A DNA stretch of 64,000 bases from WHSW01 sp963705955. GTDB taxonomy: Bacteria; Actinomycetota; Thermoleophilia; Solirubrobacterales; 70-9. Below the pieces are notes generated by a model, which saw only the letters and a list, made by a program, of their open reading frames with translations, was not told the origin of the DNA and did no database searches. The translations under genes and the position numbers were made by a program. Shown piece after piece: positions 27,857 through 36,768 of the stretch. The stretch is taken from positions 186,001 through 250,000 of the forward strand of contig CAVPLH010000005.1 in assembly GCA_963705955.1 (NCBI GenBank). The letters run 5' to 3'. Position 1 is the first letter of the stretch; each line of letters starts with the position of its first letter.

Positions 27857-28156
27857 TCACCCGCGCAGCTCCCGGATGTCATCGACGTTCAGCGGCACCC
27901 GCCTGCGGAACATCGCGACGATCAGCCCGAGCCCGACGACCACCTCACAGGCCGCGACCACCATCACGACGAGCGCAAAAACCTGCCCCTCCTCGTTGCC
28001 CGCCGAGCGCGAGAAGGCGACCAGCGCCAGGTTGCCCGCGTTCAGCATCAGCTCGAGGCAGAGCAGGATGACCAGCGGGCTGCGGCGCAGCAGCAGCCCG
28101 GTGGCCCCGACCGCGAACAAGAGCGCCGAGAGGACGATGTACCAGCCGGTGTCCAT
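27857..28156 (-). CDS. nuoK: NADH-quinone oxidoreductase subunit K
   Basis: 99 aa, three membrane helices, the usual size for NuoK. The conserved buried glutamates appear in LCLELMLNAGNLALVAF and VVAACEVVVGLGL, as expected for the proton path linking the Q site to the antiporter modules. It starts 13 bp after nuoJ and ends inside the repeat-rich spacer before nuoL. Confidence 0.95.
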   Translation of the reverse strand: MDTGWYIVLSALLFAVGATGLLLRRSPLVILLCLELMLNAGNLALVAFSRSAGNEEGQVFALVVMVVAACEVVVGLGLIVAMFRRRVPLNVDDIRELRG

Positions 28157-28169
28157 CAGCTCGCGGCCC

Positions 28170-28712
28170 TCAACCCGCCACCTCGCCCTCGGTCGCCCCG
28201 CCGCCGCCGCGCCGCCGCCGGCCCGCGAGCACGACGGCGCCGACTGCGGCGACGAGCAGCAGCATCGAGGCCGCCTCGAACGGGATCAGGAAGCGCTCGA
28301 GCAGCAGCCGGCCGATCGAGCCGGGGGAGCCGAAGTCCCCGACGATCGTCGGCCCTTCGGAGTCGATCGCCTTCAACGAGGTGCCGACGACCGCGATCGA
28401 GACCTCGACGAAGAGCGCCGCGGCGAGCAACGGCGCGAGCAGGCGCTGACCGGGGATCGGCTCCCAGATCGGCTCCTCGGAGCCGCCGACGTAAGCGGCG
28501 ACGAACAGGTAGAGGACGACCACGGCGCCGGCGTAGACAACGATCTGGGCGGCGGCGATGAACTCCGCGCGGAGGATCAGGAACAAGCCCGCGAGCGAGA
28601 TCAGGTGGACGATCAGCGCCAGCACGCTGTAGAACGGGTTGCGCAGGGCGATCACCGCGATCGCCCCCCCGAGGGCGCCGATCGCCCCGGCGAAGAAGGC
28701 GACCTCGACCAC
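28170..28712 (-). CDS. nuoJ: NADH-quinone oxidoreductase subunit J
   Basis: 180 aa with five predicted membrane helices. The conserved third helix, AAQIVVYAGAVVVLYLFV, is clear; this segment forms the pi-bulge helix of complex I. The C-terminal tail is short and Arg/Gly-rich. It starts 45 bp after nuoI, with heptamer repeats near the nuoI stop, and precedes nuoK by 13 bp. Confidence 0.95.
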   Translation of the reverse strand: MVEVAFFAGAIGALGGAIAVIALRNPFYSVLALIVHLISLAGLFLILRAEFIAAAQIVVYAGAVVVLYLFVAAYVGGSEEPIWEPIPGQRLLAPLLAAALFVEVSIAVVGTSLKAIDSEGPTIVGDFGSPGSIGRLLLERFLIPFEAASMLLLVAAVGAVVLAGRRRRGGGGATEGEVAG

Positions 28713-28737
28713 GCTAGATCCTTCCGATCTGCCGACC

Positions 28738-28758
28738 GCGGGCTGCGGGCTGCGGACT
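28738..28758. repeat. Heptamer repeat at the nuoI-nuoJ junction
   Basis: Three copies of a 7-bp unit, GCGGGCT, GCGGGCT and GCGGACT, end at the first base of the nuoI stop codon region. The period matches the other nuo junction repeats although the heptamer sequence differs. Confidence 0.75.
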
Positions 28759-29336
28759 CATTCACCCTCCCGGCGCAGCGGCGTGCGCTCGATCGGCTCG
28801 GCGAGCAGCATCTCCTTGGTGAAGATCAGGTCGTTGCGGTTGTAGTCCGCCAACTCGTACTCGTGGCCCATCGTGATCGCGTCGAACGGACACGCGACCT
28901 CGCAGTAGCCGCAGAAGATGCAGCGGGAGAGGTTGATCTCATAGACCGCCGCATAGCGCTCGCCGGCCGAGACACGGTCCTCGGGGTCGTTCTCGGCCGC
29001 GACGACGCGGATGCAGTCGGCCGGGCAGGCGGCGGCGCAGAGCGAGCAGCCGACGCATTTCTCGAGCCCGGTGTCCTCGAATCGGTGCAGCTTGTGGCGA
29101 CCCCGGAACCGGGGGTAGACCGGGGTCTTCTCCTCGGGGTACTGGATCGTCATCGGCCCCTCGATCAGCCGCGCCATCGTCGTTCTGAGGCCGCGCAGCG
29201 TCTCCCCGAAGGCGCGGTAGGCGCCCTTCGGCCCACCCGGCTCGGGCCCCCGCTGGACCGAGACGACGTCGGCGTCGGCAAGGTAGGGGAACTCGCCGAC
29301 TCCCTGCTCCCTGCTCCCCGCTCCCCGCTCGCTCAC
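28758..29336 (-). CDS. nuoI: NADH-quinone oxidoreductase subunit I
   Basis: 192 aa iron-sulphur subunit carrying clusters N6a and N6b. The two ferredoxin motifs are CVGCSLCAAACPADC near 95 and CIFCGYCEVACPFDA near 135. GTG at 29336 overlaps the nuoH stop by 4 bp. With that start, the first about 12 residues are encoded by heptamer repeats (SERGAGSREQG), an N-terminal extension with no known role; a later internal start cannot be excluded. Confidence 0.92.
   Translation of the reverse strand: MSERGAGSREQGVGEFPYLADADVVSVQRGPEPGGPKGAYRAFGETLRGLRTTMARLIEGPMTIQYPEEKTPVYPRFRGRHKLHRFEDTGLEKCVGCSLCAAACPADCIRVVAAENDPEDRVSAGERYAAVYEINLSRCIFCGYCEVACPFDAITMGHEYELADYNRNDLIFTKEMLLAEPIERTPLRREGE
29300..29331. 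repeat. Heptamer repeats in the 5' end of nuoI
   Basis: On the minus strand the units read GCGGGGA twice and GCAGGGA twice, with a strict 7-bp period, directly after the nuoI GTG start. Here the junction repeat has been absorbed into coding sequence. Confidence 0.8.
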
Positions 29337-30334
29337 GTCACCACCACCAGTACGGCCGTGACGAGGATGTTCAGGGTCGCGAGCGGGAGCAGGACCTTCC
29401 AGCCGAGGCTCATCAGCTGGTCGTATCGCAAACGCGGCAGCGTCGCGCGGACCCAGATGAAGATCATGATCAGCGCGAGGATCTTGGCGATCATCCAGAT
29501 CGGGTCGAGCCACCCGGGGCCGGGCCCCATCCAGCCGCCGAGGAAGAACGCCGCGGCGATCCCCGAGACAACGAACATCTCCAGGTACTCCGCCAGCAGG
29601 AAGGCGCCGAACCGCGTCCCGCCGTACTCGGTCTGGAATCCCTGGACGAGCTCCGCGTCGGCCTCGGGGAGGTCGAACGGGGCGCGGTTGGTCTCCGCGA
29701 AGCCGGCGACGATGAAGATCAAGAAGCCGACGATCTGCGGGATCACGTACCAGACCTGGCCCTGGGCTTCGACGATCGAGACCAGCGAAAGCGAGCCGGC
29801 CATCATGATGACGCCGAACAGCGACAGGCCCATCGCGACCTCATAGGAGATCAGCTGCGCCGCGGAGCGCATCGCGCCGAGGAAGCTGTACTTCGAGCCC
29901 GACGACCAGCCCGAGAGCAGCAGGCCGTAGAACGACAGCGAGCCGAAGGCGAAGAAGTAGAGGACCCCGATCGGGACGTCGATCCCGTAGAGGCCGATCC
30001 CGTCCTGGACGTTGCCGAACGGCAGGATCGCGATCGTCGTGATCCCGGAGAAGATCACCAGCGCCGGCCCGACCGCGTATAGGAACGGAACCGCGGCGTC
30101 GGGCCGGAAGACCTGCTTGCCGACCAGCTTCAGGATGTCGGCGACCGGCTGCAGGAGCCCGACCGGACCGACGCGGTTCGGGCCGTAACGGTGCTGGAAG
30201 CGGCCGATCAGCTTCCGTTCGACCACCGTCAGCACCGGGACGATCATGAACACGACCAGGAAGATCAGCACCGACTTGACGATCATCAGCCAGGTCGCCT
30301 CGGCGAAGTTGACGTCGGCGATCGGCAGGCTCAC
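29333..30334 (-). CDS. nuoH: NADH-quinone oxidoreductase subunit H
   Basis: 333 aa membrane subunit at the quinone site. Conserved segments are ERKLIGRFQHRYGPNRVGP near 42 and the cytoplasmic loop ETNRAPFDLPEADAELVQGF near 213 with its many acidic residues. ATG at 30334 overlaps the nuoG stop by 4 bp. About eight membrane helices are predicted, normal for the family. Confidence 0.96.
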   Translation of the reverse strand: MSLPIADVNFAEATWLMIVKSVLIFLVVFMIVPVLTVVERKLIGRFQHRYGPNRVGPVGLLQPVADILKLVGKQVFRPDAAVPFLYAVGPALVIFSGITTIAILPFGNVQDGIGLYGIDVPIGVLYFFAFGSLSFYGLLLSGWSSGSKYSFLGAMRSAAQLISYEVAMGLSLFGVIMMAGSLSLVSIVEAQGQVWYVIPQIVGFLIFIVAGFAETNRAPFDLPEADAELVQGFQTEYGGTRFGAFLLAEYLEMFVVSGIAAAFFLGGWMGPGPGWLDPIWMIAKILALIMIFIWVRATLPRLRYDQLMSLGWKVLLPLATLNILVTAVLVVVT

Positions 30335-32787
30335 CGGGGCGCCTCCTCGGAGCCGGCCGCCTCGTCCTGCGCTCCGACCTTCGTCACCGCGACGGTCTCG
30401 GCGCCGGCGAGGACGTTCGCGTTCTCGGTCGCGGTGCCCTCGATCAAAAACGCGGAGCCGGGGCGGATCCGCGCCCGCAGCGCGACCCTCGCGGTGACGC
30501 GGGAGCCGTTCGAGCGCACCTCGACCTCGTCGCCGTCGCTGAGGCCGAGCCGCTCGCCGTCGCCGATCGCGAGCTCGAGCCGCTGGCTCGGCGCGAGGAA
30601 GCGCAGCGCGGCGTTGCGGTCGGTGATCTCGCCTGCCCAGAGGTCGCGGTAGGTGCCGAGGCGGAGCTCGTCGCCGCCGCTGCCGTTGGTCGCGACCGGC
30701 CCCGGGCCCGCCTCCGCGGCGGTCGCCTCGAACCGCGACGCCGCCTCGCGCTCTTGCCAGCGGATCCCGCGCCCGCCGATCTCCTCGGGCGTCAGCCCGG
30801 CGTAGAAGGGCGCCTCGGCGACGAGCGCCGCGAGCGCCTCGCGCGGCGAGTCGATCCCGGTCTCGTCGCCGAGTCGCGCCGCGAGCTCGGCCAGCGCCTG
30901 CCAGATCGGACGCACCTCGCCGGGGCGCGGGACGGCGGGGCGGAGCCGCTGCAGGCGGCCGTCGGGATGGGTGACCGTGCCCTCCTTCTCGGGGTAGGCC
31001 TCCGCCGGAATCACGATGTCGGCGGCCAGGGTCGAGGCGTTCTCGAAGCAGGAGACCGAGATCACGGTCCGCGCCTTTCGCAGTGCCTCCGCCCAGCCCG
31101 GACCGTCGGGCAGGTCGCGGACCGGGTCGGCGCCGACGAGCAGCACCGCGCCGAGCTCGCCTTCGAGCAGGCCGCGCTTGATCGCCTCGAGGTCGCGGCC
31201 CGAACGGGCCTCCCGGAGCCCGGGCGCGGCGCCCGGGATGCAGCCGACATCGCGCAGGCCACGGCCGTTGGCGCCGTCGGGGACGCCGATCAGCCCGCAG
31301 CCGTCGGCCTCGGCGTCGAGGGCTTCGGCGCAGTCGAGCAGCGCTCCGAGCGCCGCCGCGCCATCCCGGCCGCGGCCGATCCGCTCGCCCCAGACGACCA
31401 CCGTCCTGCCCGGTTGCAGCTCGCCGCCGATCCGCTCGGCGTCGGCGCGCAGCTCGTCGTCGGCTTCGGTCCCGTCGCCCAGCTCGGCGGCCAGCGCGGC
31501 GAGGAATCTGCCGGCGTCGCCGGGCGCGTAGCGGACGGTCTCCTCGGCGCCGCCGTCGAGGGCCGTCGGGCGGTCGGAGGCGACGACGAGGCGCGCGCCG
31601 CCGTGGCGCACCGCCTTGCGCAGACGCAGATCGAGGATCGGCATCGATTGCAGCGGATCAATGCCGAGGACCAGGATCGAGGCGGCGTCGTCGATGTCGG
31701 TCATCGCGGCGCCGATCGCCGGGGCCGAGAGGACGCGCGCGATCGTCGCGTCGAGCTCGTCGGTCGACGTCACGTGCGGCGAGCCGAGCGCCTCGCGCAA
31801 GATCCGCTGGACGAGGTAGCCCTCCTCGTTCGAAGTCTGCCCGCCGACGATCGCCGCGCTGCTCGCGCCGGCGTCGCGAAGCTTCTCGGCCGCGATCTCG
31901 AGGGTTCGATCCCAGCCGGGCTCCGAGCCACCGACCCGCGGCGCCGTGATCCTCTCCGCGGAGGTGATCATCTGGAAGCCGAAGCGGCCCTTGTCGCAGA
32001 GCCAGCCGTTGTCGACCTCGTCGTTGTCGCGGGCCAGGATCCGCTCGATGCGCTCGTCGCGGACCGTGAACTTGACGTTGCACTGGCTCGGACACAGGGT
32101 GCAGATCGAGCCCGCGTCCTCGATGTCCCAGGGGCGCGCCCGGAAGCGGTAGGCCTCCGAGGTCAGCGCCCCGACCGGGCAGAGCTCGATGATGTTGCCG
32201 TGGAAGGGAGCGATGTAGGGGCGGTCGTCGAAGGTGCCGACGTAGCTGTTCGCCCCGCGCTCGAGCAGCTGCAGCTGCTCGTCCTCGGCGACGTCCTGGC
32301 TGAAGCGCACGCAGCGGTAGCAGAGGATGCAGCGCTCGCGATCGATTCGCACCAGCGGCGAGAGGGCGACCGGCTTGCGGAAGTGGCGCTTCGGATCGGT
32401 CACCCGGCTGCGACCCGGACCCCAGCCCATCGCGATGTCCTGAAGCGGGCACTCGCCCCCCTTGTCGCAGACCGGGCAGTCGAGCGGATGGTTGACGAGC
32501 AGGAACTCGACCACGGCGCTCTGCGCCTCCCGCACCCGGTCGGTGAGCGTGTAGACGACCATGCCGTCGCGGACCGGCGTCGAGCACGCCGTCTGCAGCT
32601 TCGGGATTCCTTCGATTTCGACCAGGCACATCCGGCAGGCGCCGACCGGGCCGCCGAGCTTCGGCTCGTAGCAGAAGACCGGGATCTCGACGTCGCCGCC
32701 CTTCGCCGCATCGACGAGCATCTCGCCCTCGGTCGCCTCGACCTCGAGGCCGTCGACGACGAGCGTGATCCGCTGCGCCGCGGTCAT
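30331..32787 (-). CDS. nuoG: NADH-quinone oxidoreductase subunit G
   Basis: 818 aa. The N-terminal ferredoxin part holds the [2Fe-2S] cysteines (CYEPKLGGPVGACRMC near 39-54), the His/Cys cluster region (NHPLDCPVCDKGGEC) and two further [4Fe-4S] motifs (CILCYRC; CTLCPSQC near 233). The remainder is a molybdopterin-oxidoreductase-like scaffold ending in a beta-barrel domain, as in other NuoG proteins where it binds no cofactor. It carries electrons from NuoF to NuoI. The start is 125 bp from nuoF, across a repeat block. Confidence 0.95.
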   Translation of the reverse strand: MTAAQRITLVVDGLEVEATEGEMLVDAAKGGDVEIPVFCYEPKLGGPVGACRMCLVEIEGIPKLQTACSTPVRDGMVVYTLTDRVREAQSAVVEFLLVNHPLDCPVCDKGGECPLQDIAMGWGPGRSRVTDPKRHFRKPVALSPLVRIDRERCILCYRCVRFSQDVAEDEQLQLLERGANSYVGTFDDRPYIAPFHGNIIELCPVGALTSEAYRFRARPWDIEDAGSICTLCPSQCNVKFTVRDERIERILARDNDEVDNGWLCDKGRFGFQMITSAERITAPRVGGSEPGWDRTLEIAAEKLRDAGASSAAIVGGQTSNEEGYLVQRILREALGSPHVTSTDELDATIARVLSAPAIGAAMTDIDDAASILVLGIDPLQSMPILDLRLRKAVRHGGARLVVASDRPTALDGGAEETVRYAPGDAGRFLAALAAELGDGTEADDELRADAERIGGELQPGRTVVVWGERIGRGRDGAAALGALLDCAEALDAEADGCGLIGVPDGANGRGLRDVGCIPGAAPGLREARSGRDLEAIKRGLLEGELGAVLLVGADPVRDLPDGPGWAEALRKARTVISVSCFENASTLAADIVIPAEAYPEKEGTVTHPDGRLQRLRPAVPRPGEVRPIWQALAELAARLGDETGIDSPREALAALVAEAPFYAGLTPEEIGGRGIRWQEREAASRFEATAAEAGPGPVATNGSGGDELRLGTYRDLWAGEITDRNAALRFLAPSQRLELAIGDGERLGLSDGDEVEVRSNGSRVTARVALRARIRPGSAFLIEGTATENANVLAGAETVAVTKVGAQDEAAGSEEAPR

Positions 32788-32802
32788 CGCGCGGCTCCTT
32801 TC

Positions 32803-32915
32803 AGCTGGCAGCTTGCAGCTTGCAGCCCGCCTGCTCCACCCCTGCCAGCCGCCAGCCGCCAGCCGCTCAGCTCGCCTGCTCCACCCCTGCCAGCTGCCAG
32901 CTGCAAGCTGCTCAC
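32803..32915. repeat. Heptamer and 45-bp tandem repeats in the nuoF-nuoG spacer
   Basis: GCTTGCA heptamers (32803-32825) are followed by two 45-bp units (32826-32870 and 32871-32915). Both contain CTGCTCCACCCCTGCCAGC and then GCCAGC-type heptamers. The second unit runs into the nuoF stop codon (32912-32914). The layout copies the nuoK-nuoL spacer: heptamers first, then a duplicated longer unit. Confidence 0.92.
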
Positions 32916-34234
32916 GCCGCCTGCGCCCCGGTCGTCAGCGGGCGGTCGAACGGCGAGTGGTCGAGGTCGCCGTCGCCGGGCAGGCGGGTGGACGCGATCG
33001 CGTCGTCGAACTCCTGGCGGAACTTCTGCACCATCGAGCCGACCGGCATCGCCATCGAGTCGCCGAGCACGCAGAGGCAGTGGCCGATGATGTTCTGCTG
33101 GACCGAGGCGATGATCTCGAGGTCGACGGGTGTCGCCTCGCCGCGCGTGATCCGCTCGAGGATCTTCGTCGTCCAGTTCGTCCCCTCGCGACAGGGTGTG
33201 CACTTGCCGCACGACTCGTGGTGGTAGAAGCGCGCGGTGCGCAGCGCCAGCTCCGGGATCGAGATCGTCTCGTCGGCGACGATGATCGACCCCGATCCGA
33301 GCATCGAACCCGCCTCGGCCATCGCCTCGAAGCTGTACGGGAGATCGAGCTCGGCGCCGGTCAACACGGGCGCCGATGAGCCGCCCGGGAACCACGCCTT
33401 CACCCCGCGTCCCTGCGGCGGGCCCCCGGCGAGGTCGAAGATCAGCTCCCGCGACGGGATCCCGAGCTCGACCTCGTAGTTGCCGGGCCGCCGGACGCAG
33501 CCCGAGACCGAGACGACCTTGGTCCCCGGCGACTGCTCGGTGCCGAACCCCTTGAACCAGGCCGGCCCGTTGTTGACGATGTGGGCGACGTTGGAGAGCG
33601 TCTCGACGTTGTTGATCAGCGTCGGGCCGCCGTAGAGGCCCTGGATCGCCGGGAACGGCGGCTTCAGCCGCGGGTTGCCGCGCTTGCCCTCGAGCGCGTC
33701 GAGCAGTGCGGTCTCCTCGCCGCAGATGTAGGCGCCGGCGCCGCGGTGGACGACGACCTCCGCGCGGCGGCCGGTGTCGAGCACGTTGCTGCCCAGATAT
33801 CCCGCCTCGTAGGCGTCGGCGACGGCGCGGTCGAGAACGTCGGCGATCTCCCAGTACTCGCCGCGGATGAAGATGAACGCGTAGGTGGCACCGACCGCGA
33901 GCGCCGAGATCGCGACGCCCTCGAGCAGCTGATGCGGGTTCTTCTGCATCAGCTCGCGGTCCTTGAACGCCCCCGGCTCCGACTCGTCGGCGTTGCAGCA
34001 CAGGTACTTCTGCATCTCCCCGCGCGGCAGGAACGACCCCTTCTTGCCCATCGAGAACCCCGCGCCGCCGCGGCCGCGGAGCCCGGAGTCCTCGAGCATC
34101 GCGATCAGCTCGTCGGGCTCGAGCTCCTTGAAGGCGCGCTCGATCGCCGTGTAGCCGCCGTGGCGCCGGTAGCCCTCGATCGTCGCCAGATCCGCGTCGT
34201 CGATGTCCCGCAACAGGACCCGGGTCTCAGGCAT
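32912..34234 (-). CDS. nuoF: NADH-quinone oxidoreductase subunit F
   Basis: 440 aa NADH- and FMN-binding subunit. The NADH/FMN glycine-rich site is GLRGRGGAGFSMGKKG near 51, the second motif is YICGEETALLDALEG near 165 and the N3 [4Fe-4S] cysteines are ESCGKCTPCREG near 340. The ATG at 34234 overlaps the nuoE end by 8 bp. This is the electron entry point of the complex. Confidence 0.96.
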   Translation of the reverse strand: MPETRVLLRDIDDADLATIEGYRRHGGYTAIERAFKELEPDELIAMLEDSGLRGRGGAGFSMGKKGSFLPRGEMQKYLCCNADESEPGAFKDRELMQKNPHQLLEGVAISALAVGATYAFIFIRGEYWEIADVLDRAVADAYEAGYLGSNVLDTGRRAEVVVHRGAGAYICGEETALLDALEGKRGNPRLKPPFPAIQGLYGGPTLINNVETLSNVAHIVNNGPAWFKGFGTEQSPGTKVVSVSGCVRRPGNYEVELGIPSRELIFDLAGGPPQGRGVKAWFPGGSSAPVLTGAELDLPYSFEAMAEAGSMLGSGSIIVADETISIPELALRTARFYHHESCGKCTPCREGTNWTTKILERITRGEATPVDLEIIASVQQNIIGHCLCVLGDSMAMPVGSMVQKFRQEFDDAIASTRLPGDGDLDHSPFDRPLTTGAQAA

Positions 34235-34940
34235 CGAGTCCTCCGGACCCCGGAGCGTCGGGCGCGGCAGCCGGGCCGCGCCTCGCCAGCGCCTTCTCGG
34301 GCAGCGGCTCCTCGCCGTCGCGCAGCGCCGCGATCGCGGCGACGACGTCGGCCGCATCGAGCGGGCCGTAGTAGCGCTGGTTGATCGACGCCATCGGCGC
34401 GAGATCGCAGGCGCCGAGGCACTCGAAGCCCTTGACGAAGAACTCGCCGTCCGGTGAGCTCGCGCCGTGATGGTCGGCGTCGTGATGGTCGGCGCCGGTC
34501 GCCTCGCAGAAGGCGACCAGGAGATCGTCGGCCCCCCGCATCCAACAGGAGATGTTGTGACAGACGAGGACCCGGTTGCGGCCGATCGGCGACGTGGCGA
34601 AGAGGTCGTAGAACGTTGCGAGCGACTGCAGGAAGGCGGGGGTGACGCCCATCACCGCGGCCGCTTCGCGGACGCCCTCGGGGCTGCACCAGCCATAGCG
34701 GCGCTGGACGGCCCAGAGGGCCGGGATCGCCGCGGAGCGAATCTGCGGATAGCGCGCCATCGCGGCCTCGATCTCCTCGCGGAGCTCGGCCGGCACGTCG
34801 ACCTCGTGCAGCTCGGGGACGCCCTCTGCGTCCGAGGGGCGCATCGAGGCGATCAGCGCCCGGCGCTCCTCGGCGGACAGGTCGTCGGTGGGAACCGTCA
34901 GGTGGGCGGGGATGTCGGGTTCGAAATCGGTCACGTTCAT
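34227..34940 (-). CDS. nuoE: NADH-quinone oxidoreductase subunit E
   Basis: 237 aa. The thioredoxin-like [2Fe-2S] domain has cysteines in CHNISC near 128 and CLGAC near 170. A His/Asp-rich insertion (ADHHDADHHG) lies between the two pairs, where relatives have a shorter loop. The tail after residue 205 is Ala/Pro/Gly-rich. It overlaps nuoD and nuoF at its two ends. Confidence 0.95.
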   Translation of the reverse strand: MNVTDFEPDIPAHLTVPTDDLSAEERRALIASMRPSDAEGVPELHEVDVPAELREEIEAAMARYPQIRSAAIPALWAVQRRYGWCSPEGVREAAAVMGVTPAFLQSLATFYDLFATSPIGRNRVLVCHNISCWMRGADDLLVAFCEATGADHHDADHHGASSPDGEFFVKGFECLGACDLAPMASINQRYYGPLDAADVVAAIAALRDGEEPLPEKALARRGPAAAPDAPGSGGLDA

Positions 34941-36250
34941 CTGTCGACGCCGCCGAGGATCGGGTCGAGCATGCCCAGGTTCTGGATCAGGTCGGCGATG
35001 TAGCCGCCGACGGACATATCCCGCAGCGCCTGCAGGTTGACGAACGACGGGTCGCGGAAATGAACCCGGGCAGGCTTCGCGGAGCCGTCGGCGAGCAGGT
35101 AGCAGCCGAGCTCCCCGCGCGGTCCCTCGATCGGGTAGTAGACCTCGCCGGGCGGCACTCGGAAGCCCTCGGTGACGAGCTTGAAGTGGTGGATCAACGC
35201 CTCCATCGAGGTCGCGAGCTCATCGCGCGGGGGCAGCACGACCTTGCGATCGTCGGCGATCCACGGCCCCTCGGGCAGCCCGTCGAGGCACTGCTCGATG
35301 ATCCGCACCGACTCCCGGAGCTCCTGCATCCGCACCCGGTAGCGGTCGTATCCGTCTCCTACGGTGCCCACCGGGATCTTGAAGTCGACCTCGCCGTAGG
35401 CGAGGTAGGGGTGCGCCTTGCGCAGATCCCACGGCTCTCCGGCGGCGCGCAGCAGCGGACCGGTCACGCCGAGCTCGAGCAGGCGTTCGCGAGGCACGAT
35501 CCCGACTCCCCTCGTCCGTCGCAGGAAGATCTCGTTGCGGTCGAGCAGCGCCTCGTACTGATCGACCCGGGTCGGCATCTCCGCACAGAAGGCACGAAGC
35601 TTCGCTTCGAAGCCGGTCGGGATGTCCTCGAAGACGCCGCCGACCTGGAAGTAGCGGGTGTGCATCCGCTGGCCGGCCGACATCTCGAACATGTCGAGGA
35701 TCGTGTCGCGCTCGCGCAACGCGTACCAGAGCATCGAGATCGCCCCGAGGTCGAGCGCTGTCGTCCCGAGCCAGAACAGGTGCGAGTGGAGACGGTTGAG
35801 CTCCAGGTGGATCGTTCGCAGGTACTTCGCTCGCGGCGGGATCTCGAGCTCGAGCATCGTCTCGACGGCGCCGCAGAACGCCTGCATGTTGAAGAAGTAG
35901 GAGAGGTAGTCCATCCGCTCGACGAACGGGATCACCTTCCAGTAGCTCTGGTCCTCGCAGCTCTTCTCGATCCCGGTATGGACGTAGCCGACGATCGGCT
36001 TCACGTCGAGCACCTCCTCCCCCTGAAGGCTGACCAGCAGCCGGAGCACCCCGTGTGTGGCGGGGTGATGCGGCCCCATGTTCACGGTCAGCAGCTCTTG
36101 CTCGGGCTCGAGCCTCTCGCCGGCCTCGGTCCTCTCGATCGGCGAGGTGCCGATCACCGAGGCGGTCGTTGCGGCGATCACGTCGCCGCCGGTCGCCGGC
36201 CCGCCCGGCGTGTGCGGCGCGACGTCGTCTGGCCGGGTCAGCGGGACCAC
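34937..36250 (-). CDS. nuoD: NADH-quinone oxidoreductase subunit D
   Basis: About 437 aa, the 49-kDa-type subunit that forms the quinone pocket with NuoB. Conserved N-terminal segment is NMGPHHPATHGVLRLL, followed by VGYVHTGIEKSCED and, near the end, DPSFVNLQALRDMSVGG. The start is uncertain: GTG at 36250 overlaps nuoC by 13 bp and has a weak AGG upstream; GTG at 36181 is the main alternative. Either adds a poorly conserved Pro/Thr-rich leader before the core. Confidence 0.93.
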   Translation of the reverse strand: MVPLTRPDDVAPHTPGGPATGGDVIAATTASVIGTSPIERTEAGERLEPEQELLTVNMGPHHPATHGVLRLLVSLQGEEVLDVKPIVGYVHTGIEKSCEDQSYWKVIPFVERMDYLSYFFNMQAFCGAVETMLELEIPPRAKYLRTIHLELNRLHSHLFWLGTTALDLGAISMLWYALRERDTILDMFEMSAGQRMHTRYFQVGGVFEDIPTGFEAKLRAFCAEMPTRVDQYEALLDRNEIFLRRTRGVGIVPRERLLELGVTGPLLRAAGEPWDLRKAHPYLAYGEVDFKIPVGTVGDGYDRYRVRMQELRESVRIIEQCLDGLPEGPWIADDRKVVLPPRDELATSMEALIHHFKLVTEGFRVPPGEVYYPIEGPRGELGCYLLADGSAKPARVHFRDPSFVNLQALRDMSVGGYIADLIQNLGMLDPILGGVDR

Positions 36251-36768
36251 CCGGGAACCTGGTGCTCGTCGCGGGTGAAGATCACCGGCTCGCCCCCGAT
36301 CGGGAAGTCGCGCCGCAGCGGCCAGCCGACGTAGACCTCCGGGAGCAGGATCCGGCGCAGGTCCGGATGGCCGCGGAAGACGATCCCGAAGAAGTCGTAG
36401 ACCTCGCGCTCGTGGAACTCCGCGGTCGGGAACAGCTCGACGCACGAGTCGAGCTCGGGGAGCGCGTCGTCGCCCGGGTCGGCCAGCGCCGCGCGAACGC
36501 GGATCCGCTCGACCCGGTCGCGGTTCAGCAGCTCGTAGTGGACGCCGAAGCGCGGCTCGGCCGGGAGGTAGTCGACCCCGTGCACGCTGGCGAGGAACCG
36601 GTACTGCTGCGCGGGCGTGTCCCGCAGCCAGCTGAGCACCGCGAGCACCTGCTCGGGATCGACGATCAGGCACGCCTGGCCGTGCTCGTGGTAGGTGGCG
36701 AGCACCGATCCGGGGTGGGCGTCGCGAAGCTCGCCCGCGATCAGCTCGAGTCCGGGCGCGTCGGGCAT
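36238..36768 (-). CDS. nuoC: NADH-quinone oxidoreductase subunit C
   Basis: 176 aa, 30-kDa-type subunit of the peripheral arm. The signature HEREVYDFFGIVFRGHPDLRRILLPE lies near 117. NuoC and NuoD are separate genes here, unlike the fused form of enterobacteria. Its ATG shares one base with the nuoB stop. Confidence 0.95.
   Translation of the reverse strand: MPDAPGLELIAGELRDAHPGSVLATYHEHGQACLIVDPEQVLAVLSWLRDTPAQQYRFLASVHGVDYLPAEPRFGVHYELLNRDRVERIRVRAALADPGDDALPELDSCVELFPTAEFHEREVYDFFGIVFRGHPDLRRILLPEVYVGWPLRRDFPIGGEPVIFTRDEHQVPGWSR

Noticed and set aside
25649..32915. Possible CRISPR array in nuo spacers
   Set aside because: Repeats are contiguous heptamers or doubled 42-45-bp units with no unique spacers between conserved repeats.
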